Source: Geminicoccaceae bacterium
Lineage (GTDB): Bacteria > Pseudomonadota > Alphaproteobacteria > Geminicoccales > Geminicoccaceae
DNA: 64,000 nt
Reading direction: 5' to 3'
NCBI GenBank assembly: GCA_020638495.1
Contig: JACKIN010000001.1
Location: forward strand, 186,001-250,000
In this document: positions 31,525 through 40,997 of the stretch, in pieces
Layout: each line of letters begins with the position of its first letter
Position numbering within the stretch: position 1 is the first letter of the stretch
Notes under the pieces: generated by a model
Told to the model about the DNA's origin: nothing
The model's database searches: none
Seen by the model: only the letters and a program-made list of their open reading frames with translations
Program-made: the position numbers and the translations under genes

Positions 31525-32139
31525 TTAGTAGAGCTGGCGCTCGTAGGCGTCCTCGATCAGCGCGTCGGTGGCCTTCTCCTCGATCCCCTCGATCTGGTCG
31601 GCGAGGATCCGCGCCAGGCTCGGGAACTGGCCCTTCGCGATGTGCTGGGTCGGGTCCCAGAGCTTCGAGCGGATCAGCGCCTTGCCGCAATGCATGAAGG
31701 CCTCCTCGACGCTGACCACGATCACCGACCGCGGCGCCTTGCCGGCATGCGCCGTCGCCTCGAGCAGCTCGGGCTCGGTGCTGATCCTGGCCGTGCCGTT
31801 GGCGCGGAAGGTCTCCTTGTAGCCGGGCAGGAAGAAGATCAGCCCGACCCTGGGGTTCGCCACGATGTTCTGCAGGCTGTCGACCCGGTTGTTGCCCGGC
31901 CGGTCGGGGATCAGGAGCGTGCGCTCGTCCAGCACCTTGACGAAGCCCGGCGCATCGCCCTTGGGCGAGGCGTCGCAGCGGCCCTCGGCATCGGCGGTCG
32001 CCAGGACGACGAGGGGCGAGAGCTCGATGAACCGGCGGCCGTGCCGGTCGATCCGGTCCATCTCCTTGCCCGAGGCGGTCCGGCTGACGCTGCCGTAATG
32101 GGCGCGGAGCGCGTCTCTGTCGGTGAGATTCATGGTCAT
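31525..32139 (-). CDS. Pyridoxamine 5'-phosphate oxidase-fold FMN-binding protein
   Basis: A 204-residue split-barrel flavoprotein. FMN-fold segments are VVLATADAEGRCDASPKGDAPGFV, LLIPDRPGNNRVDSLQNIVANPRVGLIFFLPG and TARIS. These match the MSMEG_1061-like group, not true PdxH. The C-terminal EEAFMHCGKALIRSKLW is typical. The reaction is unknown. The ATG at 32139 follows GGAGCCCGTCC. It precedes the FieF gene by 10 bases, likely an operon. Confidence 0.78.
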   Translation of the reverse strand: MTMNLTDRDALRAHYGSVSRTASGKEMDRIDRHGRRFIELSPLVVLATADAEGRCDASPKGDAPGFVKVLDERTLLIPDRPGNNRVDSLQNIVANPRVGLIFFLPGYKETFRANGTARISTEPELLEATAHAGKAPRSVIVVSVEEAFMHCGKALIRSKLWDPTQHIAKGQFPSLARILADQIEGIEEKATDALIEDAYERQLY

Positions 32140-32231
32140 GGACGGGCTCCCGATCCGGTGTGGCGTGCGGCCCTGCGCGTCGCACGTCCGCCGGGAAATG
32201 GCAAGGTCGAGCAGGGCCGCCGCCGCGGTCC

Positions 32232-35200
32232 TCAGAGCGTTTCCAGCAGCTTCCTGCTCTCGACGAGGTCGGGCAGGGCGAAGCCCTCGGTGAACCAGCC
32301 GAGGACCGGCGCCAGGAGATCCAGCGCCTCCTGCCGCCTGCCTTGCCCGGCGCGCAGCCGCGCCAGGTCGCGGGCGGCGCGCAGCTCCCAGAGCTTCGCC
32401 TCCTGCCCGCGGCTGATCTCGAGGGCCGCGTCGAGATGGCGCCCGGCCGTGCCCGCGTCGTCGGCGCAGCCGGCGAGCAGGCGGTGCAGCTCGGCATCGA
32501 ACCAGCCTTCGCCGGTCGCCGCGTTCCGCGCCAGGCCCTGCTCGAGCAGCGCCCGCGCCTCGGCGATCCGGCCGGCCTGTTGCAGCACATCGGCGCGCAG
32601 GCTCGAGAGATAGGCGAGCTCGATGTGGTGCGCGGCTGAGTCGAGCGCCGCGAGCGCTGCCGCCATCATGGCGTCGCCGCGCCCGGCATCGCCGCCCTTG
32701 CCGGCGAGCCAGCCGACGAAGACCGAGGCGATGTTCTCGTAAATGGTCAGGTGCGCGTTTCGACAGAGCTCCAGGCACCGACTCGCGCGCTCCGAGAGAA
32801 GCCCCATCCTGCCGGTGAGGCACGGAATGTAGCAGCCGTTGCCGAGCGCTGCGGCGAGCACGAACTTGCGCCCCATGCCGGCGGCGACCTGCAGATGGGC
32901 CGCTTCCTGCCGGGCCGCCTCATCGGGGTAGCCGAGGACGAGCAGAGACCACGGGAGATAGATGCGTCCCACGGTCGGGCGATCGGGGTAGGGGCCCTCG
33001 CCTTCCGGCAGGGCTTCGAGATGCCGTCGCGCGGCCGCGAATCTGCCGCGCACGAAATCCAGGATTCCCGCGGCCTCGTGACGGTGCCAGAGACCGGCCG
33101 GTCCAGCACCTTGCGAGGGCGCGGCCCGCAAGAGGCCGGCGACCTCGTCGGCCCGGTCGAGGCGGGCGGCATTGAAGTGGGACAGGAACTCACCGAAGAG
33201 CGCCATCTCCTGCCCGTCCTGGTCGCCGATCTCGGCATAGGCGAGACGTGAGCCCCGGTAGGCCGCGGCGGTGGCCGGTGCCGCCGTCCCGAGCGTGGTG
33301 CGCACCGAATCGCCCATCAGCAGATGGAGCTTCGCCCGCCAGCCCGTAGCGGTCTCGTCGGCCGGGGTGCGCCCGACCGCCGCGAGGCCGGTCTCGATCA
33401 GCTCCCGCGCCTCCGGTGCCGCGGCGCGGGCGATGGCGGCGTCGATGGCCGGCAGCAGATGCGGCATGGCGGCGGCCGGCTCGTCGGCCGCGAGGAAATG
33501 CCGGGCGACGAGCTGCGGCTCGACGCCGCCGTGCCCGGCCGCCTTGTCGGCCAGCACCCTGGCGATGCGGCCATGCACCTCGCGCCGCCGGCTGCGTAGC
33601 AGGGATTCGTAGGCCGCGTCCCGCACCAGCGCATGCTTGAAGACGAGCCGGCCTTCCGCCGGCGGCCCCTGGCGGAAGACGAGCTCCGCCCGGACCAGCC
33701 GGTCGATCGCCCGCTCGACCTCGGCCGCGGGCCGCCCGGCGACGGCGGCGAGCAGGCCCTGGTCGAGCTCGCGGCCGATGCAGGCGGCGACCTGCGCCAG
33801 CTCCTTGGCTTCCGGCAGCCGGTCGAGGCGGGCCATGAGCGAATCGTGGAGCGAGGCCGGGACGGCGGCATCGTCCGATTCGAGGACCGCCTTGGTCAGT
33901 TCCTCGACGAAGAGCGGCACCCCGTCGGTGCGCCCGACGATGGTCTCGATCGTGCCGGCCGGCAGGCCATCGCCGCCGAGCCGGCGGATGATCGCCTCGA
34001 CACCGGCGCGGCCGAGCCGGTCGAGGGCCAGCCGCTCGAGCGGCGCCGCCGTGCCCCATTCCGGCAGGCCCTCCGGCCGGCTGGTGATCAGCACGAGCAG
34101 CCGCAGCCGCCCGAGCCCGGCGAGGACCGTTGCGATCAGCTCCCGCGTCGTCGGGTCGAGCCAGTGCGCGTCCTCGACCACCACCAGGAGCGGCCCGCTG
34201 CGGGCGAGGCCGAGCAGCCGGTCGGCCAGCGCCTCGCGGGTCCGCGCCCGCCGCGCCTGCGGCGTCAGCTCGAGCCGCCCGTAGCGGGCAGCACCGTCGA
34301 GCCCGAGGAGCTCGGCGATCAGCGGCAGGGCGTCGCGCTGCTCCGGGAACCCCACCGGCAGCGCCTCGAGCCGGTCGAGCAGCACGTCGTTCGGCTGGCC
34401 ATCCGCGAAGCCGGCCTCGTCCCGCAATTGCTGGATCACGGGCCAGAGGGCACTGCCCGCATGGTAGGGCGAGCCCTGCAGGCGAACGAGTGTGTACGAT
34501 TCGCCCGCCAGCGCATCGCCGAGGGCGTGGACGATCCGGGACTTGCCGTGCCCCGCCTCGCCGACCAGCAGCACGGCCTGTCCGGCACCGTCCCTGGCCC
34601 GCCGCCAGCGTTCGAGCAGCAGGGCGAACTCCCGCTCGCGGCCGACCATGGGCTGGAGATGGCCGGCGCGCGCCTCGAAGCGGCTGGCCACCACCCGCTC
34701 GCCATTGACCGCGAAGACCGGCACTGGCCCGTCGATGCCCTTGAGCGCCCGATCGCCGAGCTCCCTCACATCGAAGCCTGCCCCGAGCAGCCGGCGGGTC
34801 GAGCGGGCGACCAGCACCTGGCCCGGCCCGGCCAGGGCCTGCAGCCGGGCCGCCAGGTTCGGCGTGTCGCCGACCACCGTCTGCTCGCTGGCGCTACCGT
34901 CGCCGATCGGCTCGCCGACCACGACGAGACCGGTGGCGATGCCGACCCGGCAGGCGAGGGGGGGATCGTGCCCGGCGAGCCCCGCCACCGCCTCGATCAC
35001 CGCGAGCCCCGCCCTCACGGCCCGCTCGGCCTCGTCCTCGTGCGCCCGGGGCCAGCCGAAATAGGCCAGCACCCCGTCGCCCATGAACTTCGCCACATGT
35101 CCCTCGAACGCCGCGACCTCGCCCGCCACGGCACTCTGATAGGCGCGCAGGATCCCACCCATCTCCTCCGGGTCGAGCCGCGCCGAGAGCGCCGTCGAGC

Positions 35201-35483
35201 CGACCAGGTCGACGAACATCACCGTCAACTGGCGACGCTCGGCGGCCGGCCCCGGGGCCGGTGCCTCGGCCGCCGGCGAGCGATCCGTGCGCCTGCCGAG
35301 GTGGGCAATGGCCGCGAGCAGCCGGCGGCGATGGCCGACCGAGGTCACGCCGATCTCCCGCAGGTCCTCGGCCGTCAGGCTGGCGAGGAGGTCGGCGTCG
35401 ACGTCGTTCGCGCGAAAGGCTTCCACGTACTGGCCGAGGCCGAGCTCGCGAAGCCAGGACGCCATGTCCAATGCCGTCTCCAT
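32232..35483 (-). CDS. SAM-domain / adenylate cyclase / AAA ATPase / TPR regulator
   Basis: A 1083-residue multidomain protein. Residues 5-68 are a SAM domain (WLRELGLGQYVEAFRANDVD). Residues 85-240 are a class III cyclase domain (LTVMFVDLVGSTALSARLDPEEM, FMGDGVLAYFGWPRAHEDEAERAV). Residues 275-480 are a P-loop ATPase (LLVGEAGHGKSRIVHALG, LVVVEDAHWLDPTTRELI). The remaining 500 residues are TPR-like helices ending LVESRKLLETL. This layout is common in soil Alphaproteobacteria, usually with SAM at the N-terminus. Cyclase activity is plausible because the metal-binding Asp (FVDL) is present. The role is unknown; the TPRs may bind partners. Confidence 0.85.
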   Translation of the reverse strand: METALDMASWLRELGLGQYVEAFRANDVDADLLASLTAEDLREIGVTSVGHRRRLLAAIAHLGRRTDRSPAAEAPAPGPAAERRQLTVMFVDLVGSTALSARLDPEEMGGILRAYQSAVAGEVAAFEGHVAKFMGDGVLAYFGWPRAHEDEAERAVRAGLAVIEAVAGLAGHDPPLACRVGIATGLVVVGEPIGDGSASEQTVVGDTPNLAARLQALAGPGQVLVARSTRRLLGAGFDVRELGDRALKGIDGPVPVFAVNGERVVASRFEARAGHLQPMVGREREFALLLERWRRARDGAGQAVLLVGEAGHGKSRIVHALGDALAGESYTLVRLQGSPYHAGSALWPVIQQLRDEAGFADGQPNDVLLDRLEALPVGFPEQRDALPLIAELLGLDGAARYGRLELTPQARRARTREALADRLLGLARSGPLLVVVEDAHWLDPTTRELIATVLAGLGRLRLLVLITSRPEGLPEWGTAAPLERLALDRLGRAGVEAIIRRLGGDGLPAGTIETIVGRTDGVPLFVEELTKAVLESDDAAVPASLHDSLMARLDRLPEAKELAQVAACIGRELDQGLLAAVAGRPAAEVERAIDRLVRAELVFRQGPPAEGRLVFKHALVRDAAYESLLRSRRREVHGRIARVLADKAAGHGGVEPQLVARHFLAADEPAAAMPHLLPAIDAAIARAAAPEARELIETGLAAVGRTPADETATGWRAKLHLLMGDSVRTTLGTAAPATAAAYRGSRLAYAEIGDQDGQEMALFGEFLSHFNAARLDRADEVAGLLRAAPSQGAGPAGLWHRHEAAGILDFVRGRFAAARRHLEALPEGEGPYPDRPTVGRIYLPWSLLVLGYPDEAARQEAAHLQVAAGMGRKFVLAAALGNGCYIPCLTGRMGLLSERASRCLELCRNAHLTIYENIASVFVGWLAGKGGDAGRGDAMMAAALAALDSAAHHIELAYLSSLRADVLQQAGRIAEARALLEQGLARNAATGEGWFDAELHRLLAGCADDAGTAGRHLDAALEISRGQEAKLWELRAARDLARLRAGQGRRQEALDLLAPVLGWFTEGFALPDLVESRKLLETL

Positions 35484-35555
35484 GGTCGACGGTTCATGGC
35501 AACCCTACCCTGCCCGGGGCGGCCCGGCCACAGTGCTGCCGGTCGGCCTGCCGTC

Positions 35556-36488
35556 TCAGCTGCCGCGGGGCGGCACCGCGACGGGTGTCGGCCGCCATGC
35601 TGCCGCCAGCCGCTCCGCCTCGGCGATCTGCTCCGGGCGCATCCTTTCCATCAGCTCGGCCCGAAACTTGCTGGCACGGGCGGCGATCGTCAGATCGGCG
35701 GGCGGGGTCGCGGCGAGCGTCACCCATTTGAGCGCCTCCACGGGATCGGGCTCGACACCCTGGCCCTCGGCGTAGAGCGTGCCGAGATAGAACTGCGCCG
35801 GCCGGTGGCCCTGGGCCGCCGCCATGCGGAACCAGTGCGCGGCCTGGCGGTCATCCTGCGGCACGCCGAGCCCGGTATAGTACATGCCACCCAGATTGTG
35901 CTGCGCCGGCGGGTCGCCCTGCATGGCGGCCAGCCTGAACCAGCGCGCCGCCTCCTCGTCGTTGCGCGCCACGGCCACGCCCTGGGCATAGAACCCGCCC
36001 AGCCGGTTCTGCGCCTCCGGCAGGCCCTGGACGGCCGCCGCCCTGAGCCAGCGCAGCGCCGCCGCCTCGTCCGGCTGGACGCCGCGCCCCATCAGATAGA
36101 GCAGGCTCATGTTGTACTGCGCCGGCGCATGCCCGGCCTCGGCGGCGGTGAGGAACCAGCGCGCCGCGGCCTCGTCATCGGCCACCACGCCACGGCCGTC
36201 GAGATAGCGGTCGGCGAGATCGAACTGGGCCTTTGGATCGCCGGCCTCGGCCGCCCGCAGCAGGGCCGGCACGTTGGTCACGCGCGGGGCCGATGCCCCG
36301 GGGCTGGCGGCCGGGGGGACAGCGGCCGGCGGGGCCGCGGGCGCTGGCGCTGGCGCTGCGACCTCGGGTGGCGCCGCCTCGCCGGCCGCCGGGGCTTCGA
36401 AGCGCTCCCGCAAGCCGGCGCAGGCCGCCAGCAGCAGGCCGGCGCAGGCAACCAGCAGCAGGCCGGCCGTGAGGCGGCCCTGAACCAT
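35556..36488 (-). CDS. Sel1-repeat lipoprotein
   Basis: A 310-residue envelope protein. The signal ends in a lipobox (LLLAACAG, Cys about residue 23). A Pro/Ala-rich linker of about 60 residues precedes five Sel1 repeats of 36 residues (AEAGDPKAQFDLADRYLDG, AAEAGHAPAQYNMSLLYLMG, and so on). Sel1 proteins act as scaffolds for protein contacts. It is 72 bases downstream of the cyclase gene start on the same strand but reads away from it. No enzymatic motifs. Confidence 0.8.
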   Translation of the reverse strand: MVQGRLTAGLLLVACAGLLLAACAGLRERFEAPAAGEAAPPEVAAPAPAPAAPPAAVPPAASPGASAPRVTNVPALLRAAEAGDPKAQFDLADRYLDGRGVVADDEAAARWFLTAAEAGHAPAQYNMSLLYLMGRGVQPDEAAALRWLRAAAVQGLPEAQNRLGGFYAQGVAVARNDEEAARWFRLAAMQGDPPAQHNLGGMYYTGLGVPQDDRQAAHWFRMAAAQGHRPAQFYLGTLYAEGQGVEPDPVEALKWVTLAATPPADLTIAARASKFRAELMERMRPEQIAEAERLAAAWRPTPVAVPPRGS

Positions 36489-36603
36489 CAGCTCGTCTCC
36501 TCCCCCATCGCCCGACCGTTCGGGCGATCATCGCCCCGGCTAACCCAAGGGCGGTGCAGCGGCAAGCCCCTCCGTCGCAGCGCGCCGCGAAGTCGCGCTG
36601 CGC

Positions 36604-36903
36604 CTAGACCCAGGCACGCAGCAGCGCCGCGAGGCCGATGCCCACCGCCATCGCCAGCAGGGCGTTCCGGGTCCGGCGCATGACCAGCACCGCGGCCAGG
36701 ATCGCGAGGATGGCGGCCGCGCCGCTCGTCACCGCGGCCGGGACGATGATGGCGATCAGCACCGAGCCCGAGAGATGGCGCAGGAACGCCTCGAGCCGGG
36801 GCGACAGCGGCACCATGGACATCAGGAGAAAGCCGCCGGCCCGGGTGGCGTAGGTCAGGACCGCCATGGCGCTGATGGCGAGGAACGCGTCAGCGTCGTG
36901 CAT
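36604..36903 (-). CDS. azlD: AzlD-family transport subunit
   Basis: A 99-residue membrane protein with about four helices: ISAMAVLTYATRAGGFLLM, LRHLSGSVLIAIIVPAAVTSGAAA, ILAAVLVM and a C-terminal helix. It matches AzlD, the small partner of AzlC in branched-chain amino acid export. It overlaps azlC by 14 bases. Confidence 0.87.
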   Translation of the reverse strand: MHDADAFLAISAMAVLTYATRAGGFLLMSMVPLSPRLEAFLRHLSGSVLIAIIVPAAVTSGAAAILAILAAVLVMRRTRNALLAMAVGIGLAALLRAWV

Positions 36904-37585
36904 CGACCACCACCCCGACCAGGCCGCCGGCCACGGCCCCGGCCAGGATGTGCCAGCCGGCCGGCAGGATCGCCATGGCAGCCAGCGCCGTGATTCCGGC
37001 CGCGAGCCACGCCAGGTCGTCCGACCGGCCCCGCCGCAGCCCGGTGAGCATGCAGGAAAGAAAGGCGAGGAAGACGAGATCGAGCCCGAAGCGGCGAAAA
37101 TGCTCGGGCGAGAGATCGATGAAGCCGGAGCCGGCGATGGTGCCGGCGACCCAGGCGACCCAGAGCAGGACGCCGCCGCCGATCAAGACGCCGACATCGC
37201 GCTCGCCGCGCGCCTCGGCCTCGATCGCCTTGGCCCAGTTCGGCTCGCTCAGCAGCACCGCCGCCAGATAGACCTGCCAGGCGGGCAGGCTGCGCAGCCA
37301 GGGATAGAGCGAGGCGCCGAGCAGGAAATGGCGCCCGTTGACGGCGAGCGTGGCGATCAGGAGCGGGCCCCACGCCACCGGCGACTGCCAGAGCTCGAGC
37401 ACGGCGAACTGCGAGCCGCCGGCGAAGACGGCAGCGCTCATCAGGTTGGCGGCCCAGCCCTCCATCCCGACATTCCGGGCCGCTATCCCGAAAGCGACGC
37501 CGAAGACGAAGGCATAGGCGCCGACGGCGACGAGCTCGCGGGCGCCACGGCCCATGCCGCGCCAGGTGATCACCGCCCGCTCCAT
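36890..37585 (-). CDS. azlC: AzlC-family branched-chain amino acid exporter subunit
   Basis: A 231-residue membrane protein of AzlC/LIV-E type: FVFGVAFGIAARNVGMEGWAANLMSAAVFAGGSQFAVL is the family signature, followed by NGRHFLLGASLYPWL. With AzlD it exports branched-chain amino acids or related compounds. The ATG at 37585 follows a GGGGGCGGTGG run. Divergent from the TakP gene across 139 bases. Alternative ATG at 37555. Confidence 0.88.
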   Translation of the reverse strand: MERAVITWRGMGRGARELVAVGAYAFVFGVAFGIAARNVGMEGWAANLMSAAVFAGGSQFAVLELWQSPVAWGPLLIATLAVNGRHFLLGASLYPWLRSLPAWQVYLAAVLLSEPNWAKAIEAEARGERDVGVLIGGGVLLWVAWVAGTIAGSGFIDLSPEHFRRFGLDLVFLAFLSCMLTGLRRGRSDDLAWLAAGITALAAMAILPAGWHILAGAVAGGLVGVVVDARR

Positions 37586-37724
37586 CCACCGCCCCCGTCC
37601 TCGAAGATGCGGCGTTCAGAGCACGGGCCGCGGGCCGGGGCAACCACCGCTCTTTATCCCCGCGTGCAGTTGCGCCACGATGCGCCGCAACGCAGGCGGA
37701 GCAGCAACAAGGAGCAAGATCCCG

Positions 37725-38837
37725 ATGACCCAGAACCTGAAGCGCCGCACCATGCTCGCCGGGACAGCCGCGATCGGCGCCTCGGCGACCACCGCGGCGA
37801 GCTTCCCCAGGCCCGCCATCAGCCAGGGGGTCACGCGCTGGAAGATGGTCACCGCCTGGCCGAAGAACCTGCCGGGCCCGGGCGTCGCCGCCCAGATGCT
37901 GGCCGACCGCATCTCCGCCCTCTCCGGCGGCCGGCTCGAGGTCGAGCTCTTCGCCACGGGCGAGATCGTCCCCGGCAACCAGGTCTTCGACGCCGTGGCC
38001 GAGGGCACGGCCGAGCTCTATCACGCCGTCCCCTCCTACTGGGGCTCCAAGTCCAGGGGTATTCTGCTCTTCGGCTCCCAGCCCTTCGGCCTGCTGGCCA
38101 CCGAGCAGGTCGGCTGGCTGACCCATGGCGGCGGCCAGGCGCTCTACGACGAGATCTACGGCCGCTTCGGCCTCAAGCCCTTCCTCTGCGGCAATAGCGG
38201 GCCGCAATGGGCCGGCTGGTTCAGGAACGAGATCACCTCCGTCGACGACCTCCAGGGCCTGCGCTTCCGCACCACCGGCCTAGCGTCCGAGATGTGCTCG
38301 AAGCTCGGCATGGCCGTACAGGCCATGGGCGGCGGCGACATGTTCCAGGCGCTGCAGTCCGGCACCATCGACGCCGGCGAGTTCATCGGCCCCTGGACCG
38401 ATTCGGCGCTCGGCTTCTACCAGGTCGCCAAGAACTACTACTGGCCGGGCGTCGGCGAGCCCTCCTCGGCCGAGGAATGCGTCGTCAACATGGCCGCCTG
38501 GGAAGCCCTGCCGGACGACCTCAAGCTCGCCGTCGAGACCGCCTGCAAGTCGCTCTACAACGACGTGCTCACCGAATACTCGACCAAGAGCGCGCAGAGC
38601 CTGCCGCAGCTCGTCGCCGAGCACGGCGTCATGGTCCGCCAGCTCCCCGAGGAGGTGATGATCGCCATGGGCAATGCCGCGGGCGAGGTGATGGCCGAGC
38701 TCGGCGACGACCAGGACGAGCTGGTCCGCCGCATCGTCGAGAGCTTCCTCGCCTACCGCGCCTCGATCGCGTCCTACATGGTCTATGCCGACAACGGCCA
38801 GATGAACGCCCGGGCGCTGCCGTTCACCTACGGCTGA
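37725..38837 (+). CDS. TRAP substrate-binding protein, TakP-like (2-oxo acid type)
   Basis: A 370-residue periplasmic protein with a twin-arginine leader (LKRRTMLAGTAAIGAS). Its layout follows TakP, the 2-keto-acid TRAP binding protein: WKMVTAWPKNLPGPGVAAQMLAD, GEIVPGNQVFDAVAEGTAELYHAVPSYW, FLCGNSGPQWAGWFRNEI, GLRFRTTGLASEMCSKLG, GTIDAGEFIGPW and a C-terminal YASYMVYAD. RxTG holds the arginine that binds carboxylate. AAGGAG lies before the ATG. Substrate likely a monocarboxylate 2-oxo acid or lactate; this is inference. It heads the operon with small and large permeases. Confidence 0.85.
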   Translation: MTQNLKRRTMLAGTAAIGASATTAASFPRPAISQGVTRWKMVTAWPKNLPGPGVAAQMLADRISALSGGRLEVELFATGEIVPGNQVFDAVAEGTAELYHAVPSYWGSKSRGILLFGSQPFGLLATEQVGWLTHGGGQALYDEIYGRFGLKPFLCGNSGPQWAGWFRNEITSVDDLQGLRFRTTGLASEMCSKLGMAVQAMGGGDMFQALQSGTIDAGEFIGPWTDSALGFYQVAKNYYWPGVGEPSSAEECVVNMAAWEALPDDLKLAVETACKSLYNDVLTEYSTKSAQSLPQLVAEHGVMVRQLPEEVMIAMGNAAGEVMAELGDDQDELVRRIVESFLAYRASIASYMVYADNGQMNARALPFTYG

Positions 38838-38838
38838 C

Positions 38839-38862
38839 CCCGGGCCGGCTCGGGAGCCCGGG
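38839..38862 (+). terminator. Intercistronic stem-loop after the TakP-like gene
   Basis: CCCGGGC (38839-38845) pairs with GCCCGGG (38856-38862) around a 10-base loop, directly before the GTG start of the small permease (38862). There is no T-run. It probably reduces translation or stabilises the binding-protein message, the same plan as in the other two transporter operons. Confidence 0.45.
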
Positions 38863-39371
38863 TGCTCGCCACCGCCGCCGACGTGCTCGACCGGGTGAAC
38901 CGCGCGGTCGGGCACGCGGCGCGCTGGCTCGCCCTCCTCATGCTGCTCGCCCAGTTCCTGGTGGTGGTGCTGCGCTACCTCTTCGGCACCAGCTACATCT
39001 GGGGCACCGAGACCGTCCTCTATCTGCACGCCGCCCTCTTCATGCTGGGCGCCGGCTACACGCTGCTCGTCGACGGCCATGTCCGGGTCGACATCCTCTA
39101 TGCCGGGCTCGGCGAGCGGGGCAAAGCGCTGGTCGACCTGCTCGGCACGCTCCTCTTCCTCCTGCCTACCTGCCTCGTCATCCTCTGGTTCACCTGGCGC
39201 TTCACCGCCAATAGCTGGGCCATCCGCGAAGGCCCGCTCTCGGTCGGCGGCATCCCGGCCTCCTTCCTGCTGAAGACCCTGATCCCGGCCTTCGCCATCC
39301 TCCTCCTGATCCAGGGCATCAGCCTGGCGCTGCGCTCCCTCGTTCGCCTGCAGGGCGGCGACAGCCGGTGA
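38862..39371 (+). CDS. TRAP small permease (DctQ type)
   Basis: A 169-residue four-helix protein: WLALLMLLAQFLVVVLRYLFG, IWGTETVLYLHAALFMLGAGYTLLVDGHVRVDILY (WxTExxxY-type motif of DctQ), then two helices. It begins with GTG at 38862. It overlaps the large permease gene by a GTGA junction (39368-39371), so they are coupled. Confidence 0.86.
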   Translation: MLATAADVLDRVNRAVGHAARWLALLMLLAQFLVVVLRYLFGTSYIWGTETVLYLHAALFMLGAGYTLLVDGHVRVDILYAGLGERGKALVDLLGTLLFLLPTCLVILWFTWRFTANSWAIREGPLSVGGIPASFLLKTLIPAFAILLLIQGISLALRSLVRLQGGDSR

Positions 39372-40927
39372 TCGCCGCGAACCTCGACCTCGTCATGCTG
39401 GCGGCCCTCTGCCTCGTCATCCTGACAGGCTACCCGGTCACCTTCCTCATCGCCGGGCTCGGCGTGCTCTTCGCCTTCCTCGGCTGGGCCATGGGCGTCT
39501 TCGACCTGGGTCTTCTGGGCGCGCTCGCCCAGCGCATCTTCGGCGTCATGACCAACCAGGTGCTGATCGCCATCCCGCTCTTCGTGCTGATGGGCACCAT
39601 CCTCGAGCGCTCGCGCATCGCCGAGGAGCTGCTCGAGCAGATGGGCCGGCTCTTCGGCACCATCAGGGGCGGGCTCGCCGTCTCCGTCACCCTGGTCGGC
39701 GCCCTCCTCGCCGCCTCCACCGGCATCGTCGGCGCCACCGTCGTCACCATGGGGCTCATAGCACTGCCGGCCATGCTGAGGAACGGCTACGGCCGGGGCT
39801 TCGCGGCAGGTTCGGTGGTCACCGCCGGCACGCTCGGCCAGATCATCCCGCCGTCCACCATGCTCATCATCCTCGCCGACGTCATGTCCACCGCCTTCCA
39901 GCAGGCGCAGTACACCCAGGGCAAGTTCTCGGTCGAGACCATCAGCGTCGGCCAGGTCTTCGCCGCCGCCATCCTGCCGGGCCTGCTCCTGGTCGGCCTC
40001 TACATCGCCTACATCCTCTGGACCGCGAAGCGCCGCCCGGACCTCGCCCCGGCCATGCCGGCGACCGACGAGAAGCCGAGCCCCGCCGCCGTCCTCAAGG
40101 CCCTCGTCCCGCCCATCGTGCTGATCGTCGCCGTGCTCGGCTCCATCCTCGGCGGCATCGCCACCCCCACCGAGGCCGCCTCGGTCGGCGCCATCGGTGC
40201 GCTCCTGCTCGCCGGCCTCCGCCTCGCCCCCGATCGCTCCGGCTGGCCCGTCTGGCTCGCCATCGCCGCCATCGTCGCCCTCCTGGTGCTGACATCCTTC
40301 GTCGACCTCCGCCTCGGCCGCAGCCTGTCCACCACCACGGAGAGCCTCGCCATCTGGCTCGCCTTCGGCCTCGTGGCGCTGCTCGCCATCGGCCTCGTCC
40401 AATGCCTCGTGCGCGCCCAGCGCACCGGCATCCTGGTGCCGGTCCTGACCCAGACCATGACCATCACCTCGATGATCTTCGGCACCATCATCGGCGCCTC
40501 GATCTTCTCCCTCGTGCTGCGCGGCCTCGGCGGCGACGCCCGCATCGAGGGCCTGATCGAGGCGCTGCCGGGCGGGCCCGGCCTCGCCCTCCTCTTCGTC
40601 ATGGCCGCCGTCTTCCTGCTCGGCTTCTTCCTCGACTTCGTCGAGATCAGCATCATCATCCTGCCGCTGACCGTGCCGATCCTCCTGCTCATGGGCTTCG
40701 ACCCCATCTGGCTCGCCGTGCTGATCGCCATCAACCTGCAGACCAGCTTCCTCACCCCGCCCTTCGGCTTCTCGCTCTTCTACCTCAGAGGTGCGGCGCC
40801 GCCCGAGATCACCACGGGCGACATCTACAAGGGTGTGATCCCCTTCATCCTCCTGCAGATCCTGGCCATCCTGGTCGTCTACCTCGCCCCGCCCATCGCC
40901 ACGGTCCTGCCCGGCCTGCTCTTCTGA
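39368..40927 (+). CDS. TRAP large permease, extended DctM type
   Basis: A 519-residue permease, about 90 residues longer than standard DctM. Motifs are IFGVMTNQVLIAIPLFVLMG, LAASTGIVGATVVTMGLIALP and GTLGQIIPPSTMLIILADV. A central insertion (about residues 215-350) adds two extra helices, as in the TakM group that works with TakP-type binding proteins. It ends the operon. Confidence 0.88.
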   Translation: MIAANLDLVMLAALCLVILTGYPVTFLIAGLGVLFAFLGWAMGVFDLGLLGALAQRIFGVMTNQVLIAIPLFVLMGTILERSRIAEELLEQMGRLFGTIRGGLAVSVTLVGALLAASTGIVGATVVTMGLIALPAMLRNGYGRGFAAGSVVTAGTLGQIIPPSTMLIILADVMSTAFQQAQYTQGKFSVETISVGQVFAAAILPGLLLVGLYIAYILWTAKRRPDLAPAMPATDEKPSPAAVLKALVPPIVLIVAVLGSILGGIATPTEAASVGAIGALLLAGLRLAPDRSGWPVWLAIAAIVALLVLTSFVDLRLGRSLSTTTESLAIWLAFGLVALLAIGLVQCLVRAQRTGILVPVLTQTMTITSMIFGTIIGASIFSLVLRGLGGDARIEGLIEALPGGPGLALLFVMAAVFLLGFFLDFVEISIIILPLTVPILLLMGFDPIWLAVLIAINLQTSFLTPPFGFSLFYLRGAAPPEITTGDIYKGVIPFILLQILAILVVYLAPPIATVLPGLLF

Positions 40928-40997
40928 CCGGCTCTCGCAATTTCCGAATTTCCGATTATCTGACATTCAAGCAAGCCACCGCCAGCCGAGGCCCGCC

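Noticed and set aside
33633..36683. A 1016-residue open frame on the + strand opposite the large cyclase
   Set aside because: It is antisense to clear SAM, cyclase, ATPase and Sel1 motifs and has no domain text of its own.
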